The translations under genes and the position numbers were made by a program. A model generated the notes under the pieces. It ran no database searches and was not told the DNA's origin. It saw only the letters and a list, made by a program, of their open reading frames with translations. Positions 8,004 to 17,236 of a DNA stretch of 64,000 nucleotides are shown piece by piece. Position 1 is the stretch's first letter. Each line of letters begins with the position of its first letter. Origin of the DNA: Streptomyces barringtoniae (GTDB taxonomy: Bacteria; Actinomycetota; Actinomycetes; Streptomycetales; Streptomycetaceae); NCBI RefSeq assembly GCF_020819595.1, contig NZ_JAJHNP010000001.1:372001-436000 (forward strand). Reading direction: 5' to 3'.

Positions 8004-11000
8004 TCACCGCGCCACCTGCACCCCGCCCGCAATGCCGTCAGTGACCAGATAGCCCCGCCCCGGGAGGGGTGCCAGGCGGTCGTGCCGGGGCAGGGCGGTG
8101 CCGAGCAGGTCGCCGTCGAGGTCGTGGTCGGGGGCGAGCAGGATGCCGCAGCGGCTGTCGCGGGCGCGCTGGGTCCAGTGGCCGTAGGTGCGGCGCAGGG
8201 CGTCGGCGCGGCCGGCGGCGACGAGGTGGTGTCCGGGTCCGGCCGCGGACAGCCAGCGGTCCAGGACGCCGAGGTCGTCCTCGACCGTGTCCGCGTCGTC
8301 GACGAGGAGGAGGGTGGGGCCCGGCTGCGCGGCGAGGGCCGCTTCGAGGGCGCCGTACTCGATGACGAGCGCGGTCAGCCCGGGCAGTTCGCGCAGCGGC
8401 GAACGGCGAGGGGTGAACGCGACCACGGCCGGCGGGTCCGCCGCGGCGGTCACCTGGCGGGCGATCGTGCTCAGGGCGCCGGAGCGGCCGGAGCGCTGCG
8501 GCCCGGCGATCAGCGCGTGTTCCTGTTCGTACAGCCGCAGGGCCGTGCCACCGAGGGTGTCCGCGTCCAGGCCGACCGGGATGTACCAGGGTTCGGCGGC
8601 CACCGCAGCCGGTGCCGCGAGGGCGCCGAGGGTGATCTCGGCGGGCAGCGTGCCGACGCGGGGCGCGGTGGTGGCGGCGCCGGGCCGGCGGGCGGCGCAG
8701 GCGGCCACCGCGGTGGCGAGGTCCTCGGCGGGCAGGGCGATCTGGATCACCTGGCGGCTCGCGGCCACCAGTGCGCGTCCGGGTACGTAGCCGGGGACCG
8801 CGCCGCGCGGCACGTCGAAGTAGCCGTACTCGCCGGGATCCGCCATGCGCATCAGCAGTTTCTGCTGGGTCAGTGCCGCCCACGCGGACGGCACGGCGCC
8901 GGAGCGGTCGGCGGTAACGGCGAAGCGGATGCCGACGGCCGGCCCGTCCGCGTAGACCCGGGCCAGTTCGTCGATGAGGTTCATCCCGGCGATGTCCTTG
9001 TCGAAGTCCGACAGCAGCGCCCCGAGGTTGTCCAGGAGTACCAGCCAGTCCGGGGCCGACACCCCCTGGCCGGATGCCGCGACGCCACGCGTCTTGCGCT
9101 CGTCGAGTTCCCGGCGCAGCAGCCGGACGAGGCGGATCTGCCGCTCGCGTTCCGCCGGCCCGATGTGGGCCCCGGTGTGCGGCAGGCCGGCCAGCGGCGC
9201 CAGGTCGCCCGCGCCCATGTCGAGGGCGAAGATGTGGCACCGCTCGGGCCCCTGGACGCCGGCACAGGCCAGGGCGAGGGCGGCCAGAGCGGTGGACGTC
9301 CCGGAACCGCCGCCGCCGTAGATCAGGACGTTTCCCGCGGCGGGATCCCAGCCGACCGGGTACTGCCGCTGCCGCTCGGGGTCATCGGCGAGGGCGTACG
9401 CGGGGAGACCGACGGCCTCCGTCTGCAGGCCGCGTTCCGCGACGGGCGGGAGATCGGCGGCGCGTACGACAGCGGGCAGGGGGTCGGGCCAGGGCCGCCG
9501 TGGCTCGGCGAAACCGGCCAACTCTGCCGCTTCCCTGGCGGCCGCGACCAGGCGCTGCAGGTCGGTTGCCCCGTCGGTCTCCGCCGTGCTCGGCTCGGCG
9601 GCGGGCAGGGCCAGCAGGAAGGGGCCCGCGGTCGCCGGGGCCGTGACGGCTGTCTCGGGGGTGACGCCGGTGGACAGAGCGGTCTGCACCGGTACGACTT
9701 CACGAGCGCTGAGCCGGTAGAAGGCGCGGCCCCACTGCCGGCTGCCGATCGCGGCGGCGGCCGGGTTGTCGATGACGTCCTGCGAGTCGCCGGTGGATTC
9801 CAGCCGGAGCGCGATGCGGAGCTTGACGTTGTTCTTGATCGCGTCGTTGACGGAGCCGGCGGGCCGCTGCGTCGCCATGATCAGGTGCACGCCCAGGCTG
9901 CGGCCGCGCTGCGCGATGCCAACGAGGGCGTCCACGAAGTCGGGGAGCGCCTTGACCAGCGTGGCGAACTCGTCGATGACCACGGCCAGCCGCGGCATCG
10001 GCTCCAGTTCGGTCCGCCCGGTGTCCCGCAGCCGCTGGTAGTCGCGTACGTGGCTCAGGCCCGTCTCGCGCAACAGCCGTTCGCGGTGGTGCAGTTCGGC
10101 CTCCAGGCAGCGCAGGGCCCGTTCGCTGAGCTGCTCGTCGAGGTCGGTGACCAGGCCGACGGTGTGCGGCAGGGCGGCGCATTCGTCCAGCGCGCCGCCA
10201 CCCTTGTAATCGATCAGCGCGAACGTGAGGTGCTCCGGGTCCGCGTCAACCGCCATGCTCGCGATGAGGGTGCGCAGCAGCTCGCTCTTGCCGGAACCGG
10301 TCGTTCCGGCGATGAGCGCGTGCGGACCGTCGTCGTCGAGATCCACGGTGAACAGGTCGCGTTCGGTGACGCCCAGCACCGCCCGGACCCGGAGCTCGGG
10401 CAGCCGCTTCTTCCAGTGGCCGGCCACCGCGGCGCCGTCCACGCTCTCCAGGTCCAGCAGAGGGAGCAGGGAGATCCGGTCGGGCAGTCCGGCGCCCTCG
10501 ATCCGCAGTTCCGGATCCTCGAAGCGGGCCAGCGCCCGCGCCGTGTCCCGCGCTTCGGCGAACGGCACGCCATCGAGCACCACCCGCTCCACGGTGACAC
10601 CCAGGGCCACGTCACGGACCTGCCCGATGCCCTCGGGCGAGGCCGTGACCACGGAGGTGCACAGCGCGGGCAGGCGGGTGGTCAGCACCAGCGCTCCGCA
10701 GCGTACGGAGGTGCCCGCGATCAGGTCCCGAAGCCGGTTGGGGCGGCCCTCCAGCAAGGTGGCGCCGTCCACGACCACGAGCAGCACCGGACCTGTGGCC
10801 GGCCGGCCGGCCGCGGGCTGTGCGGGCGGCCTCGCGGCGAGCAGGTGCCGGGCCAGCGCGTCGGCCTGCTCCGGACCGACCGCCACCAGCCGTGTCGTCC
10901 CGGACCGTACGTCGGCCCCGTGCGGCAGCCACTTGGTCCAGTCCCAGTCGGCGAGCCGGTCGGCGTCGGTGAACACGGCGACCGTGACGTCCGCGGGCCC

Positions 11001-12239
11001 GCTGCCCACCACGGCCTGGCACAGCAGGGACCGGGCGACGGCCAGGCACGCCTTCCGGTTGCCCTCGAAGCCCACCGCCTCACCGGCCGAGACACCCACC
11101 ACCACGGGCACCTGCGGCAATACGGACCTGCGCGCGAGAACGGCCGCGGGTTCCGGGGGCGGCTCGCCGGAGTCCCGGTCCAACGGCGGATCCCAGGGCA
11201 GGTCAGCCGTGCCGGCCACGAGTTGGAGGAAGTCGTCCGCGCCCGGACGCCGCTCCCACAGCGCGGTCCCGGGAGCGGTCGCCCGGTGGAGCACCTCGGC
11301 CGGATCGGGGTGGGCCGCGCGGCGGGACCGTACTTCCTCGGTGTGCCTGCGCTCCACCACCGTCTCGAACTCCGCCAGCCGGGCCGCGTACTCGCGGCTC
11401 CCCCGGCGCAGCGCTGACCTGCCGCGTAGGCGCTCCTCGGCGAAGTTGGTCAGGAACATCAGCGGGGTGAGCGCCGCGATGGCCGCGTAGCGCGGATCGC
11501 CGGTCAGCACAACGGTCGCGGCGGCCATGGCCAGCGGGCCGAGCAGGGCCGCGACGCTGAAGGGAGCCTTGTGCGTGCGAGCCGGCGGCGCGGGGACGAC
11601 GATCGGCACCGAGCCGGCCGGACGCCCGCCCCTGGGCGGGCGGTTGAACGGCAGCACCCCACCGGGCCCGGCCTCGCGGACGGCGTTGATCCGCTGCACC
11701 GGACCGAGCCGGTCGGCGGGCAGTGCACGGAGAAGCAGTTCACCGCCGAGCGACACCAGGTCGTCCGCATGGACCTGGACCGTTTCGCGGATCCTGGCGC
11801 CGTCGACGTCCGTGCCGTTCGCCGAGCCGAGGTCGGTGACGGTCACCCGGCCGTCGGGCAGGACGTCGAATGCGGCATGGAGCCGTGACACGCCCGAGGC
11901 CGCCACACGGACGTCCGCCTCCGCTCCACGCCCGACGATCGTGCGGCCCGCCGCCAGCGGGAAACCACGGCCTGCCTCCAGACCTCCCACCAACCGCAGG
12001 ACGACCACCGGCTTCCGCAGCCCACCGGCCACAGGCCCCCGGGCACCGGCCACCCGGGACCCGTGCACGAGGCCGGACTCGTGCACGACCGTCTCGGGGG
12101 GCATCACCCGGCCGTCGACGGCAAGCACATGGCCCGGCATCCCCACGGCCGCGGCCAGATCGGCGAGGGTGGCGTCCGGCCGGCCGAAACGCACCTCCAC
12201 GTCCCACTCGCGACCACCGTCGACACAGACGATCCGCAC
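8004..12239 (-). CDS. FHA-FtsK/SpoIIIE multidomain ATPase (EssC/EccC-like)
   Basis: 1411 aa from GTG 12239, chosen because GAGGAGG lies 8-9 bases upstream; the longer frame to 12389 lacks such a site. Order: a small N-terminal ubiquitin-like region (~1-60), an FHA domain (~95-165; GRGAEADVRV, SRLH, GSANGTDVDG), two transmembrane helices (~228-247 and 251-268), then three FtsK/SpoIIIE-type ATPase units. Unit 1 has an intact Walker A (GTTGSGKS, ~645-652) and Walker B (VVIDEFATL, ~753-761). Units 2 and 3 have GGGGSGTS (~975) and GPQRSGRS (~1246), lacking the Walker Lys. The layout, FHA then two TM helices then tandem ATPases, is that of the Firmicute EssC/YukB branch rather than mycobacterial EccC. 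It should be the motor of the WXG100 locus downstream. Confidence 0.88.
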   Translation of the reverse strand: MRIVCVDGGREWDVEVRFGRPDATLADLAAAVGMPGHVLAVDGRVMPPETVVHESGLVHGSRVAGARGPVAGGLRKPVVVLRLVGGLEAGRGFPLAAGRTIVGRGAEADVRVAASGVSRLHAAFDVLPDGRVTVTDLGSANGTDVDGARIRETVQVHADDLVSLGGELLLRALPADRLGPVQRINAVREAGPGGVLPFNRPPRGGRPAGSVPIVVPAPPARTHKAPFSVAALLGPLAMAAATVVLTGDPRYAAIAALTPLMFLTNFAEERLRGRSALRRGSREYAARLAEFETVVERRHTEEVRSRRAAHPDPAEVLHRATAPGTALWERRPGADDFLQLVAGTADLPWDPPLDRDSGEPPPEPAAVLARRSVLPQVPVVVGVSAGEAVGFEGNRKACLAVARSLLCQAVVGSGPADVTVAVFTDADRLADWDWTKWLPHGADVRSGTTRLVAVGPEQADALARHLLAARPPAQPAAGRPATGPVLLVVVDGATLLEGRPNRLRDLIAGTSVRCGALVLTTRLPALCTSVVTASPEGIGQVRDVALGVTVERVVLDGVPFAEARDTARALARFEDPELRIEGAGLPDRISLLPLLDLESVDGAAVAGHWKKRLPELRVRAVLGVTERDLFTVDLDDDGPHALIAGTTGSGKSELLRTLIASMAVDADPEHLTFALIDYKGGGALDECAALPHTVGLVTDLDEQLSERALRCLEAELHHRERLLRETGLSHVRDYQRLRDTGRTELEPMPRLAVVIDEFATLVKALPDFVDALVGIAQRGRSLGVHLIMATQRPAGSVNDAIKNNVKLRIALRLESTGDSQDVIDNPAAAAIGSRQWGRAFYRLSAREVVPVQTALSTGVTPETAVTAPATAGPFLLALPAAEPSTAETDGATDLQRLVAAAREAAELAGFAEPRRPWPDPLPAVVRAADLPPVAERGLQTEAVGLPAYALADDPERQRQYPVGWDPAAGNVLIYGGGGSGTSTALAALALACAGVQGPERCHIFALDMGAGDLAPLAGLPHTGAHIGPAERERQIRLVRLLRRELDERKTRGVAASGQGVSAPDWLVLLDNLGALLSDFDKDIAGMNLIDELARVYADGPAVGIRFAVTADRSGAVPSAWAALTQQKLLMRMADPGEYGYFDVPRGAVPGYVPGRALVAASRQVIQIALPAEDLATAVAACAARRPGAATTAPRVGTLPAEITLGALAAPAAVAAEPWYIPVGLDADTLGGTALRLYEQEHALIAGPQRSGRSGALSTIARQVTAAADPPAVVAFTPRRSPLRELPGLTALVIEYGALEAALAAQPGPTLLLVDDADTVEDDLGVLDRWLSAAGPGHHLVAAGRADALRRTYGHWTQRARDSRCGILLAPDHDLDGDLLGTALPRHDRLAPLPGRGYLVTDGIAGGVQVAR

Positions 12240-12501
12240 CGCGCGCCGCCTCCTCATCGCTCCAGATGACGGGGCGTCCAGTCTTCGGCGGCACGCCGGG
12301 GAGGGCATCGGCACCGCGCGCAAACCGATTGACCGAGCACGCAACAACAACGCCGCGGCCCGGCACGGCTCCTGTCCCCGAGCCGGCAACCGGTCTTCGA
12401 TCGGTTGCTCCTACGTGGGGCAAGCCGCAGTCGGGTGACAGCGTCGAACGAGCGTCAGGACGTTTCCTCAACCACCCTCACAAGTCGAGGGAAAGCGCCC
12501 C

Positions 12502-12600
12502 TCATCCGCGCATCGCTGTGCGAAGCCGCAGGCGGGACGCACGGCGCGAGCCTGCGACATGTTCCACGCGGTGGACGTCGGGAAACAGGTCGAGCGCACC
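12502..12600 (-). pseudogene. decayed C-terminal tail of a TrmA-type methyltransferase
   Basis: Directly downstream of the intact methyltransferase (stop 12635), one frame of the minus strand reads ALDLFPDVHRVEHVA at 12553-12597, closely matching AFDLFPMTHHVECVA at the end of that enzyme. DNA near 12580 and 12690 also shares about 17 of 18 bases (ggaaacaggtcg.rcgc). The similarity ends upstream without a start codon. It looks like the relic of a duplicated or replaced 3' end. The rest of 12240-12634 holds no convincing gene. Confidence 0.45.
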
Positions 12601-12634
12601 CGGCCATGCCGGAGCAACCCAGGAAAACCGCAGG

Positions 12635-13963
12635 TCAGAGCCCCTTTGCCGCGGGCTCCAAAATCGCTACGCACTCCACGTGATGCGTCATCGGAAACAG
12701 GTCGAACGCCCGGAGCGTCCGCACCCGGTATCCGCCCTCGCGGAAGTACGCCAGGTCGCGGGCCAGCGCCGCGGGGTCGCAGGCGACGTAGGCGATGCGG
12801 CGGGCGTCGAGGGAGCAGAGGTGGGCGACCGTCGTGCGGCCCGCGCCCGCCCTGGGCGGGTCCAGGACGATCAGGTCGACCTCGGTGATGCCCGTGCGCG
12901 GCAGGACCGACTCGACCTTGCCCTGTTCGATGCGGACCCGCGGGAAGTCGGCCAGGTTGTGCCGGGCGTCCTCCACCGCGCGCTTGCCGGACTCGATGCC
13001 GAGGACCGCGCCCTTCTCGCCGAGCCGGTCGGCCAGTGCCCCCGCGAACAGGCCCACGCCGCAGTAGAGGTCCAGGGCCATCTCGCCCTTGCGTGGGAGG
13101 AGGCCCTGCATGACCGCCGTCACCAGGGTGTCCGCCGCCTTCGGGTGGACCTGCCAGAAGCCGCCGTTGCCCACGCGGTGGGTACGGCCGTCGGCGCGCT
13201 CGCGGACGAAGGGGCGGCCGTGGACGCGGTGCACCCCGCCGGACTTCTCGTCGACCCGGAGGACCGACACCGGCTTGTCCAGTTCGACCAGGGGGAGGCG
13301 GGCGCCCGGGCGCGGCGTCAGGATCACCTGGCGGTCCTGCGAGCCCGTCGCCGCGATCGCCTCGACCGACTCCATGCCGGTCCAGTCCCGCCGCTCGATG
13401 CCCAGCTCGCTGACGCCCTCCGCCGCGATCATGCAGTGGTCGATGCGCTCGACCTCGTGGGAGCGGTGGCGGCGCAGACCCGCGTGGCCCTCGGCGTCGA
13501 CGGCGTACTGCACCCGCGTGCGCCACTGCGGGACCTGGCCCGACGGCAGCTTGTCGCCCTCGGCCGGCATCACCGTGCCGTCCCAGCCGGCCTCCTCGGG
13601 CGTGAGGCCCGCGAGCCGCTTGAGCTGTTCGGCGATCACCTCGCCCTTCAGGCGGCGCTGGGCGCCGGGCTTGGCGTGCTGCCAGTCACAGCCGCCGCAG
13701 CGGCCGGGGCCGGCGAACGGGCAGGGGGCCTCGATGCGGTCCTTGGACGCCTCCAGGATCCGTACGGCGTCCGCACGGAGGAAGCGGGCTCCCTCCTCGC
13801 CTTCGGTCACCCTCGCCACCACCCGCTCGCCGGGCAGCGCGTGCCGGACGAACAGCACCTGGCCCTCGGCCGTGCGGGCGATGCAGTGGCCGCCGTGGGC
13901 GACGGGGCCGATCTCGACCTCGTACTCCTCCCCGACCAGCGACTTCTTCGGTTCTGCCTGCAT
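12635..13963 (-). CDS. TrmA/RlmD-family 23S rRNA (uracil-5)-methyltransferase
   Basis: 442 aa from ATG 13963. Order: TRAM-like OB fold at ~5-60 (VEIGPVAHGGHCIAR, VRHALPGERV), a Fe-S cysteine cluster at ~80-92 (CPFAGPGRCGGCDWQH), a central domain, then a Rossmann SAM domain with LDLYCGVGLFA, the motif DPPRAG, and the catalytic Cys in VACDPAALARDL. C-terminal FDLFPMTHHVE is the usual family ending. These enzymes methylate U747/U1939-type positions of 23S rRNA or U54 of tRNA; which substrate applies here cannot be decided from sequence alone. It follows the K+ permease gene on the same strand after a strong terminator, so transcription is probably separate. Confidence 0.92.
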   Translation of the reverse strand: MQAEPKKSLVGEEYEVEIGPVAHGGHCIARTAEGQVLFVRHALPGERVVARVTEGEEGARFLRADAVRILEASKDRIEAPCPFAGPGRCGGCDWQHAKPGAQRRLKGEVIAEQLKRLAGLTPEEAGWDGTVMPAEGDKLPSGQVPQWRTRVQYAVDAEGHAGLRRHRSHEVERIDHCMIAAEGVSELGIERRDWTGMESVEAIAATGSQDRQVILTPRPGARLPLVELDKPVSVLRVDEKSGGVHRVHGRPFVRERADGRTHRVGNGGFWQVHPKAADTLVTAVMQGLLPRKGEMALDLYCGVGLFAGALADRLGEKGAVLGIESGKRAVEDARHNLADFPRVRIEQGKVESVLPRTGITEVDLIVLDPPRAGAGRTTVAHLCSLDARRIAYVACDPAALARDLAYFREGGYRVRTLRAFDLFPMTHHVECVAILEPAAKGL

Positions 13964-13994
13964 GGCGGGGTGACTCCAGATCAGGAACGGGAAA

Positions 13995-14039
13995 CGGCCG
14001 GACAACAGCCCACCAGTCTACGTGGCTGTCGTCCGGCCG
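13995..14039 (-). terminator. terminator of the KimA-like permease gene
   Basis: A 16-bp inverted repeat, CGGCCGGACAACAGCC pairing with GGCTGTCGTCCGGCCG with one mismatch and a 13-base loop. It lies 25 bases after the permease stop at 14064, in the gap before the methyltransferase start. Confidence 0.75.
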
Positions 14040-14063
14040 CTCACCACAGGCCGAGCCCCGGGG

Positions 14064-16115
14064 TCAGTCCTTCGTCGCCGACGGCTGCTTGGGCCGGTCC
14101 GCCGCCGGACCGCGCCGCACCGCACCCGGCGCGCTCCACTCCTGCCGCTTGCGGGCCCGCTGCTTGGCCGCTTCGGAGGACTGCAGCTGATACGGCACCG
14201 AGGTCACCATCACGCCGGGCGTGAACAGCAGGCGGCCCTTCAGGCGCAGGGCGCTCTGGTTGTGCAGCAGATGCTCGTACCAGTGGCCGACCACGTACTC
14301 GGGGATGATCACGGAGACCGCGTCGCGCGGCGACTCCTTGCGCAGGCTCTTGACGTACTCGATCACCGGCCGGGTGATCTCGCGGTACGGCGAGTCCAGG
14401 ACCTTCAGCGGTACGTCGATACCGCGCCGCTCCCATTCGTCGCGCAGCGCCTTGGTCTCGACCGGGTCGACGTTGACCGTCAGCGCCTCCAGGGTGTCCG
14501 AGCGCATCAGCTTGGCGTAGGCCAGGGCACGGAGCGTCGGGCGGTGGATCTTGGAGATCAGGACGACCGAGTGGACCCGGGACGGGCGGACCATCTCGTC
14601 GTCCGGGTCGTCCGGAGCGACGAGTTCCTCGGCGACACGGTCGTAGTGCTTACGGATCCCGGTCATCGTCGCGTAGAAAATGCACATGCCGACGACGGCC
14701 ACCCAGGCGCCGTGCGTGAACTTGGTGACCAGCACCACGACCAGCACCAGGCCGGTCAGGAAGGCACCGAACGCGTTGATCGCGCGGGAGCGGATCATGT
14801 GGCGGCGCTTGGCCGGGTCCTGCTCGACCGCGAGGTGCCGGTTCCAGTGCCGGACCATGCCGGTCTGGCTGAGCGTGAAGGACACGAACACGCCGACGAT
14901 GTACAGCTGGATCAGACGCGTGGAGTCGGCGCCGTAGATGACGGTCAGCAGGGCCGCGGCGCCCGCGAGCAGCACGATGCCGTTGGAGAAGGCGAGGCGG
15001 TCGCCGCGGGTGTGCAGCTGGCGCGGCAGGTAGCGGTCCTGGGCGAGGATCGAGCCGAGCAGCGGGAAGCCGTTGTACGCCGTGTTGGCCGCCAGGAAGA
15101 GGACAAGGGCCGTCGCCGCCGCGAGGACGACGAACAGGAAGCTGCCCTTGCCGAAGACGGCCTCGGCGACCTGGGAGATCACCGGGTTCTGGACATAGCC
15201 GGAGCCGAGCGGGTGGCCGCCCCGGATCAGGTCGGTGGCCGGGTTCTCGGCCATGCGGACCTTGGTCGTCATGGCGAGCACGATGATGCCGCAGAACATG
15301 GTGACGGCCAGCACGCCCATCAGCGCGAGGGTGGTCGCCGCGTTCTTCGACTTGGGCTTGCGGAAGGCCGGGACACCGTTGGAGATGGCCTCCACACCGG
15401 TCAGTGCCGCACAGCCGGAGGAGAAGGCGCGCAGCAGGAGGAAGATCAGCGCGAAGCCGGCGAGGCCCTGGTGCTCGGCGTTGATGTGGTAGCCGGCGCT
15501 CGGGGCGCGCATGGCGTCCCCGAGGATCAGGCCCCGGACGGCGCCCCACGCGATCATGACGAAGACGCCGCCGACGAACACGTACGTCGGGATCGCGAAG
15601 AGCTTGCCGGACTCCTTCACGCCGCGCAGGTTCATCAGCGTCAGCAGCACGATCACGACGACCGCGCACAGCACCTTGTGCTCGACCACGAAGGGGATCG
15701 CAGACCCGAGGTTCTCGATGCCGGAGGCGATGGAGACGGCGACGGTCATGACGTAGTCCACGAGCAGGGCGCTGGCGACCGTGAGGCCGGCTCTGGGGCC
15801 CAGGTTCGTGGTGGCGACCTCGTAGTCGCCACCGCCGCTCGGGTACGCGTGGACGTTCTGCCGGTAGGAGGCGACCACGGTGAACATCAGCACCACGACC
15901 GCGAGGGCGATCCACGGGCTGAAGTGGTACGCCGACACGCCCGCGATGGACAGGACCAGCAGGACCTCCCCCGGCGCGTAGGCGACGGAGGACAGCGGGT
16001 CGGAGGCGAAGACGGGGAGTGCGATGCGCTTCGGCAGGAGCGTTTCGCCCAGCCGGTCACTGCGCAGTGCGCGCCCGATGAGGATCCGTTTGGGCACGTC
16101 GGTCAGTTTGGACAC
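14064..16115 (-). CDS. APC-superfamily permease, KimA-like K+ importer
   Basis: 683 aa from GTG 16115 (VSKLTDVPKRILIGRAL). A TACGAT element 8 bases upstream and no ribosome site suggest a leaderless transcript; an in-frame start at 16259 is less likely. About 12 membrane helices span residues ~50-490 (FASDPLSSVAYAPGE is the family's first-helix motif), followed by a ~190-residue cytoplasmic domain (VHSVVLISKIHRPTLRALAYA...). This is the arrangement of Bacillus KimA/YdaO, a proton-coupled K+ importer inhibited by c-di-AMP at the cytoplasmic domain. In Actinobacteria the substrate has not been proven for all members, so K+ is a family inference. Two TrkA/RCK genes start 450 bp away on the other strand, which supports a K+ role. 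Confidence 0.82.
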   Translation of the reverse strand: MSKLTDVPKRILIGRALRSDRLGETLLPKRIALPVFASDPLSSVAYAPGEVLLVLSIAGVSAYHFSPWIALAVVVLMFTVVASYRQNVHAYPSGGGDYEVATTNLGPRAGLTVASALLVDYVMTVAVSIASGIENLGSAIPFVVEHKVLCAVVVIVLLTLMNLRGVKESGKLFAIPTYVFVGGVFVMIAWGAVRGLILGDAMRAPSAGYHINAEHQGLAGFALIFLLLRAFSSGCAALTGVEAISNGVPAFRKPKSKNAATTLALMGVLAVTMFCGIIVLAMTTKVRMAENPATDLIRGGHPLGSGYVQNPVISQVAEAVFGKGSFLFVVLAAATALVLFLAANTAYNGFPLLGSILAQDRYLPRQLHTRGDRLAFSNGIVLLAGAAALLTVIYGADSTRLIQLYIVGVFVSFTLSQTGMVRHWNRHLAVEQDPAKRRHMIRSRAINAFGAFLTGLVLVVVLVTKFTHGAWVAVVGMCIFYATMTGIRKHYDRVAEELVAPDDPDDEMVRPSRVHSVVLISKIHRPTLRALAYAKLMRSDTLEALTVNVDPVETKALRDEWERRGIDVPLKVLDSPYREITRPVIEYVKSLRKESPRDAVSVIIPEYVVGHWYEHLLHNQSALRLKGRLLFTPGVMVTSVPYQLQSSEAAKQRARKRQEWSAPGAVRRGPAADRPKQPSATKD

Positions 16116-16276
16116 GAGAGAGGATCGTAGGCCTTCGAACAGCCGCCCGCCCACCCGGTGTCCCGGATCTGCCTCACGAGTGAATTCAGAGGCGCCCGGA
16201 ATTGCGGATTCCGCGGTCCGCGCACTCCCCGTGCCTAGATGGCAGACCCCGCATGTCATCGCACCTCGGAGGTCCC

Positions 16277-16405
16277 ATGCCCGCGACCGCGGAGCTGATC
16301 GGGGCGACGCTCGCCCTGCTCGGCCTCGGAATCCTGACCCTGTGCAGCGTGCGCAGCATCACTCGCCGGCCCCCGCCCCCGGTGATCGCGGACACCGATC
16401 GCTGA
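16277..16405 (+). CDS. small single-helix membrane protein
   Basis: 42 aa from ATG 16277 with GGAGG 5-6 bases upstream. Residues ~7-27 (LIGATLALLGLGILTLCSV) are one transmembrane helix, followed by a basic, proline-rich tail. No known family. A good ribosome site, a typical membrane-microprotein layout and a perfect hairpin downstream support it as a real gene. It sits between the K+ permease (divergent) and the TrkA pair, so it could be a transporter-associated small subunit (inference). Confidence 0.55.
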   Translation: MPATAELIGATLALLGLGILTLCSVRSITRRPPPPVIADTDR

Positions 16406-16449
16406 CGCCGCCCAGGCGCATGATCGCCGACCGTGATCACGAGGAACCC

Positions 16450-16477
16450 GCGCCGGGGGGTGCCCACCCCCCGGCGC
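16450..16477. terminator. perfect GC hairpin before the TrkA pair
   Basis: GCGCCGGGGGGTG pairs perfectly with CACCCCCCGGCGC across a 2-base spacer. It lies 45 bases after the small membrane gene and ~88 bases before the first TrkA start. It is probably a terminator; it could also be a leader structure for the TrkA operon. Confidence 0.65.
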
Positions 16478-16564
16478 CCATGTGTAGCTTTGGGCCTCGG
16501 TCTGAGAACCTGTTAAGACCAGGTCAATAACCTCAGAGAACTTGTTGACATCGGAAGGACGGTC

Positions 16565-17236
16565 GTGCACATCGTCATCATGGGCTGCGGGAGAGTGGGT
16601 TCCGCTCTCGCCCAGACCTTGGAGCAACAGGGCCATACGGTCGCCGTGATCGACCAGGACCCGACCGCCTTCCGTCGGCTGGGCCCTGGCTTCGGGGGCC
16701 GCCGGGTCACCGGTGTCGGCTTCGACCAGGACACCCTGCGCGAGGCCGGCATCGAGGAGGCCGGTGCCTTCGCCGCCGTCTCCAGCGGTGACAACTCCAA
16801 CATCATCTCCGCGCGCGTGGCCCGCGAGATGTTCGGCGTGGAGAACGTGGCCGCCCGTATCTACGACCCGCGTCGCGCCGAGGTCTACCAGCGCCTCGGC
16901 ATCCCCACCGTGGCGACGGTCCGCTGGACCGCCGACCAGATGCTGCGCCGGCTGCTGCCCTCCGGTGCCGAGCCGCTGTGGCGCGACCCCACCGGCGGGG
17001 TGCAGCTCGCCGAGGTGCACGCCTCCGCGAAGTGGGTCGGGCACAAGATCAGCAAGCTGCAGGAGGAGACGGGCGTCCGCGTGGCGTTCCTGACCCGCCT
17101 CGGCGAAGCGATCCTGCCGACCTCGCAGACGGTGCTGCAGGAGGGCGACCTCGTGCATGTGATGATGCGGTCGGACGACGTCGAGAAGGTCGAGGCGGCG
17201 TTCGCCCAGGGCCCGGAAGAGGAGAGCGGTCACTGA
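16565..17236 (+). CDS. trkA: TrkA/RCK potassium channel regulatory subunit (first)
   Basis: 223 aa, GTG start 7 bases after GGAAGGA. Residues 1-140 are a Rossmann RCK_N domain with MGCGRVGSALA and acidic end of strand 2 (VIDQD). Residues ~145-215 are an RCK_C domain (LAEVHASAKWVGHKISKL...DLVHVMM). Such proteins bind NAD(H) or ATP and gate Trk/Ktr or cation channels; RCK_C domains bind c-di-AMP in several Firmicutes and Actinobacteria. It overlaps the next gene by one base (TGATG), so the two are translationally coupled and probably form a hetero-oligomeric ring. No TrkH/KtrB pore gene is adjacent; the KimA-like permease 450 bp away is the only transporter nearby. Confidence 0.9.
   Translation: MHIVIMGCGRVGSALAQTLEQQGHTVAVIDQDPTAFRRLGPGFGGRRVTGVGFDQDTLREAGIEEAGAFAAVSSGDNSNIISARVAREMFGVENVAARIYDPRRAEVYQRLGIPTVATVRWTADQMLRRLLPSGAEPLWRDPTGGVQLAEVHASAKWVGHKISKLQEETGVRVAFLTRLGEAILPTSQTVLQEGDLVHVMMRSDDVEKVEAAFAQGPEEESGH

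Noticed and set aside
7557..11417. 1286-codon open frame on the plus strand
   Set aside because: It lies opposite the FHA-FtsK gene, has no family motif, and arises from GC-skewed codons. The minus-strand gene has full domain motifs.
12240..12389. 50-residue N-terminal extension of the FHA-FtsK protein
   Set aside because: Composition is unlike the protein and GAGGAGG sits exactly before GTG 12239.
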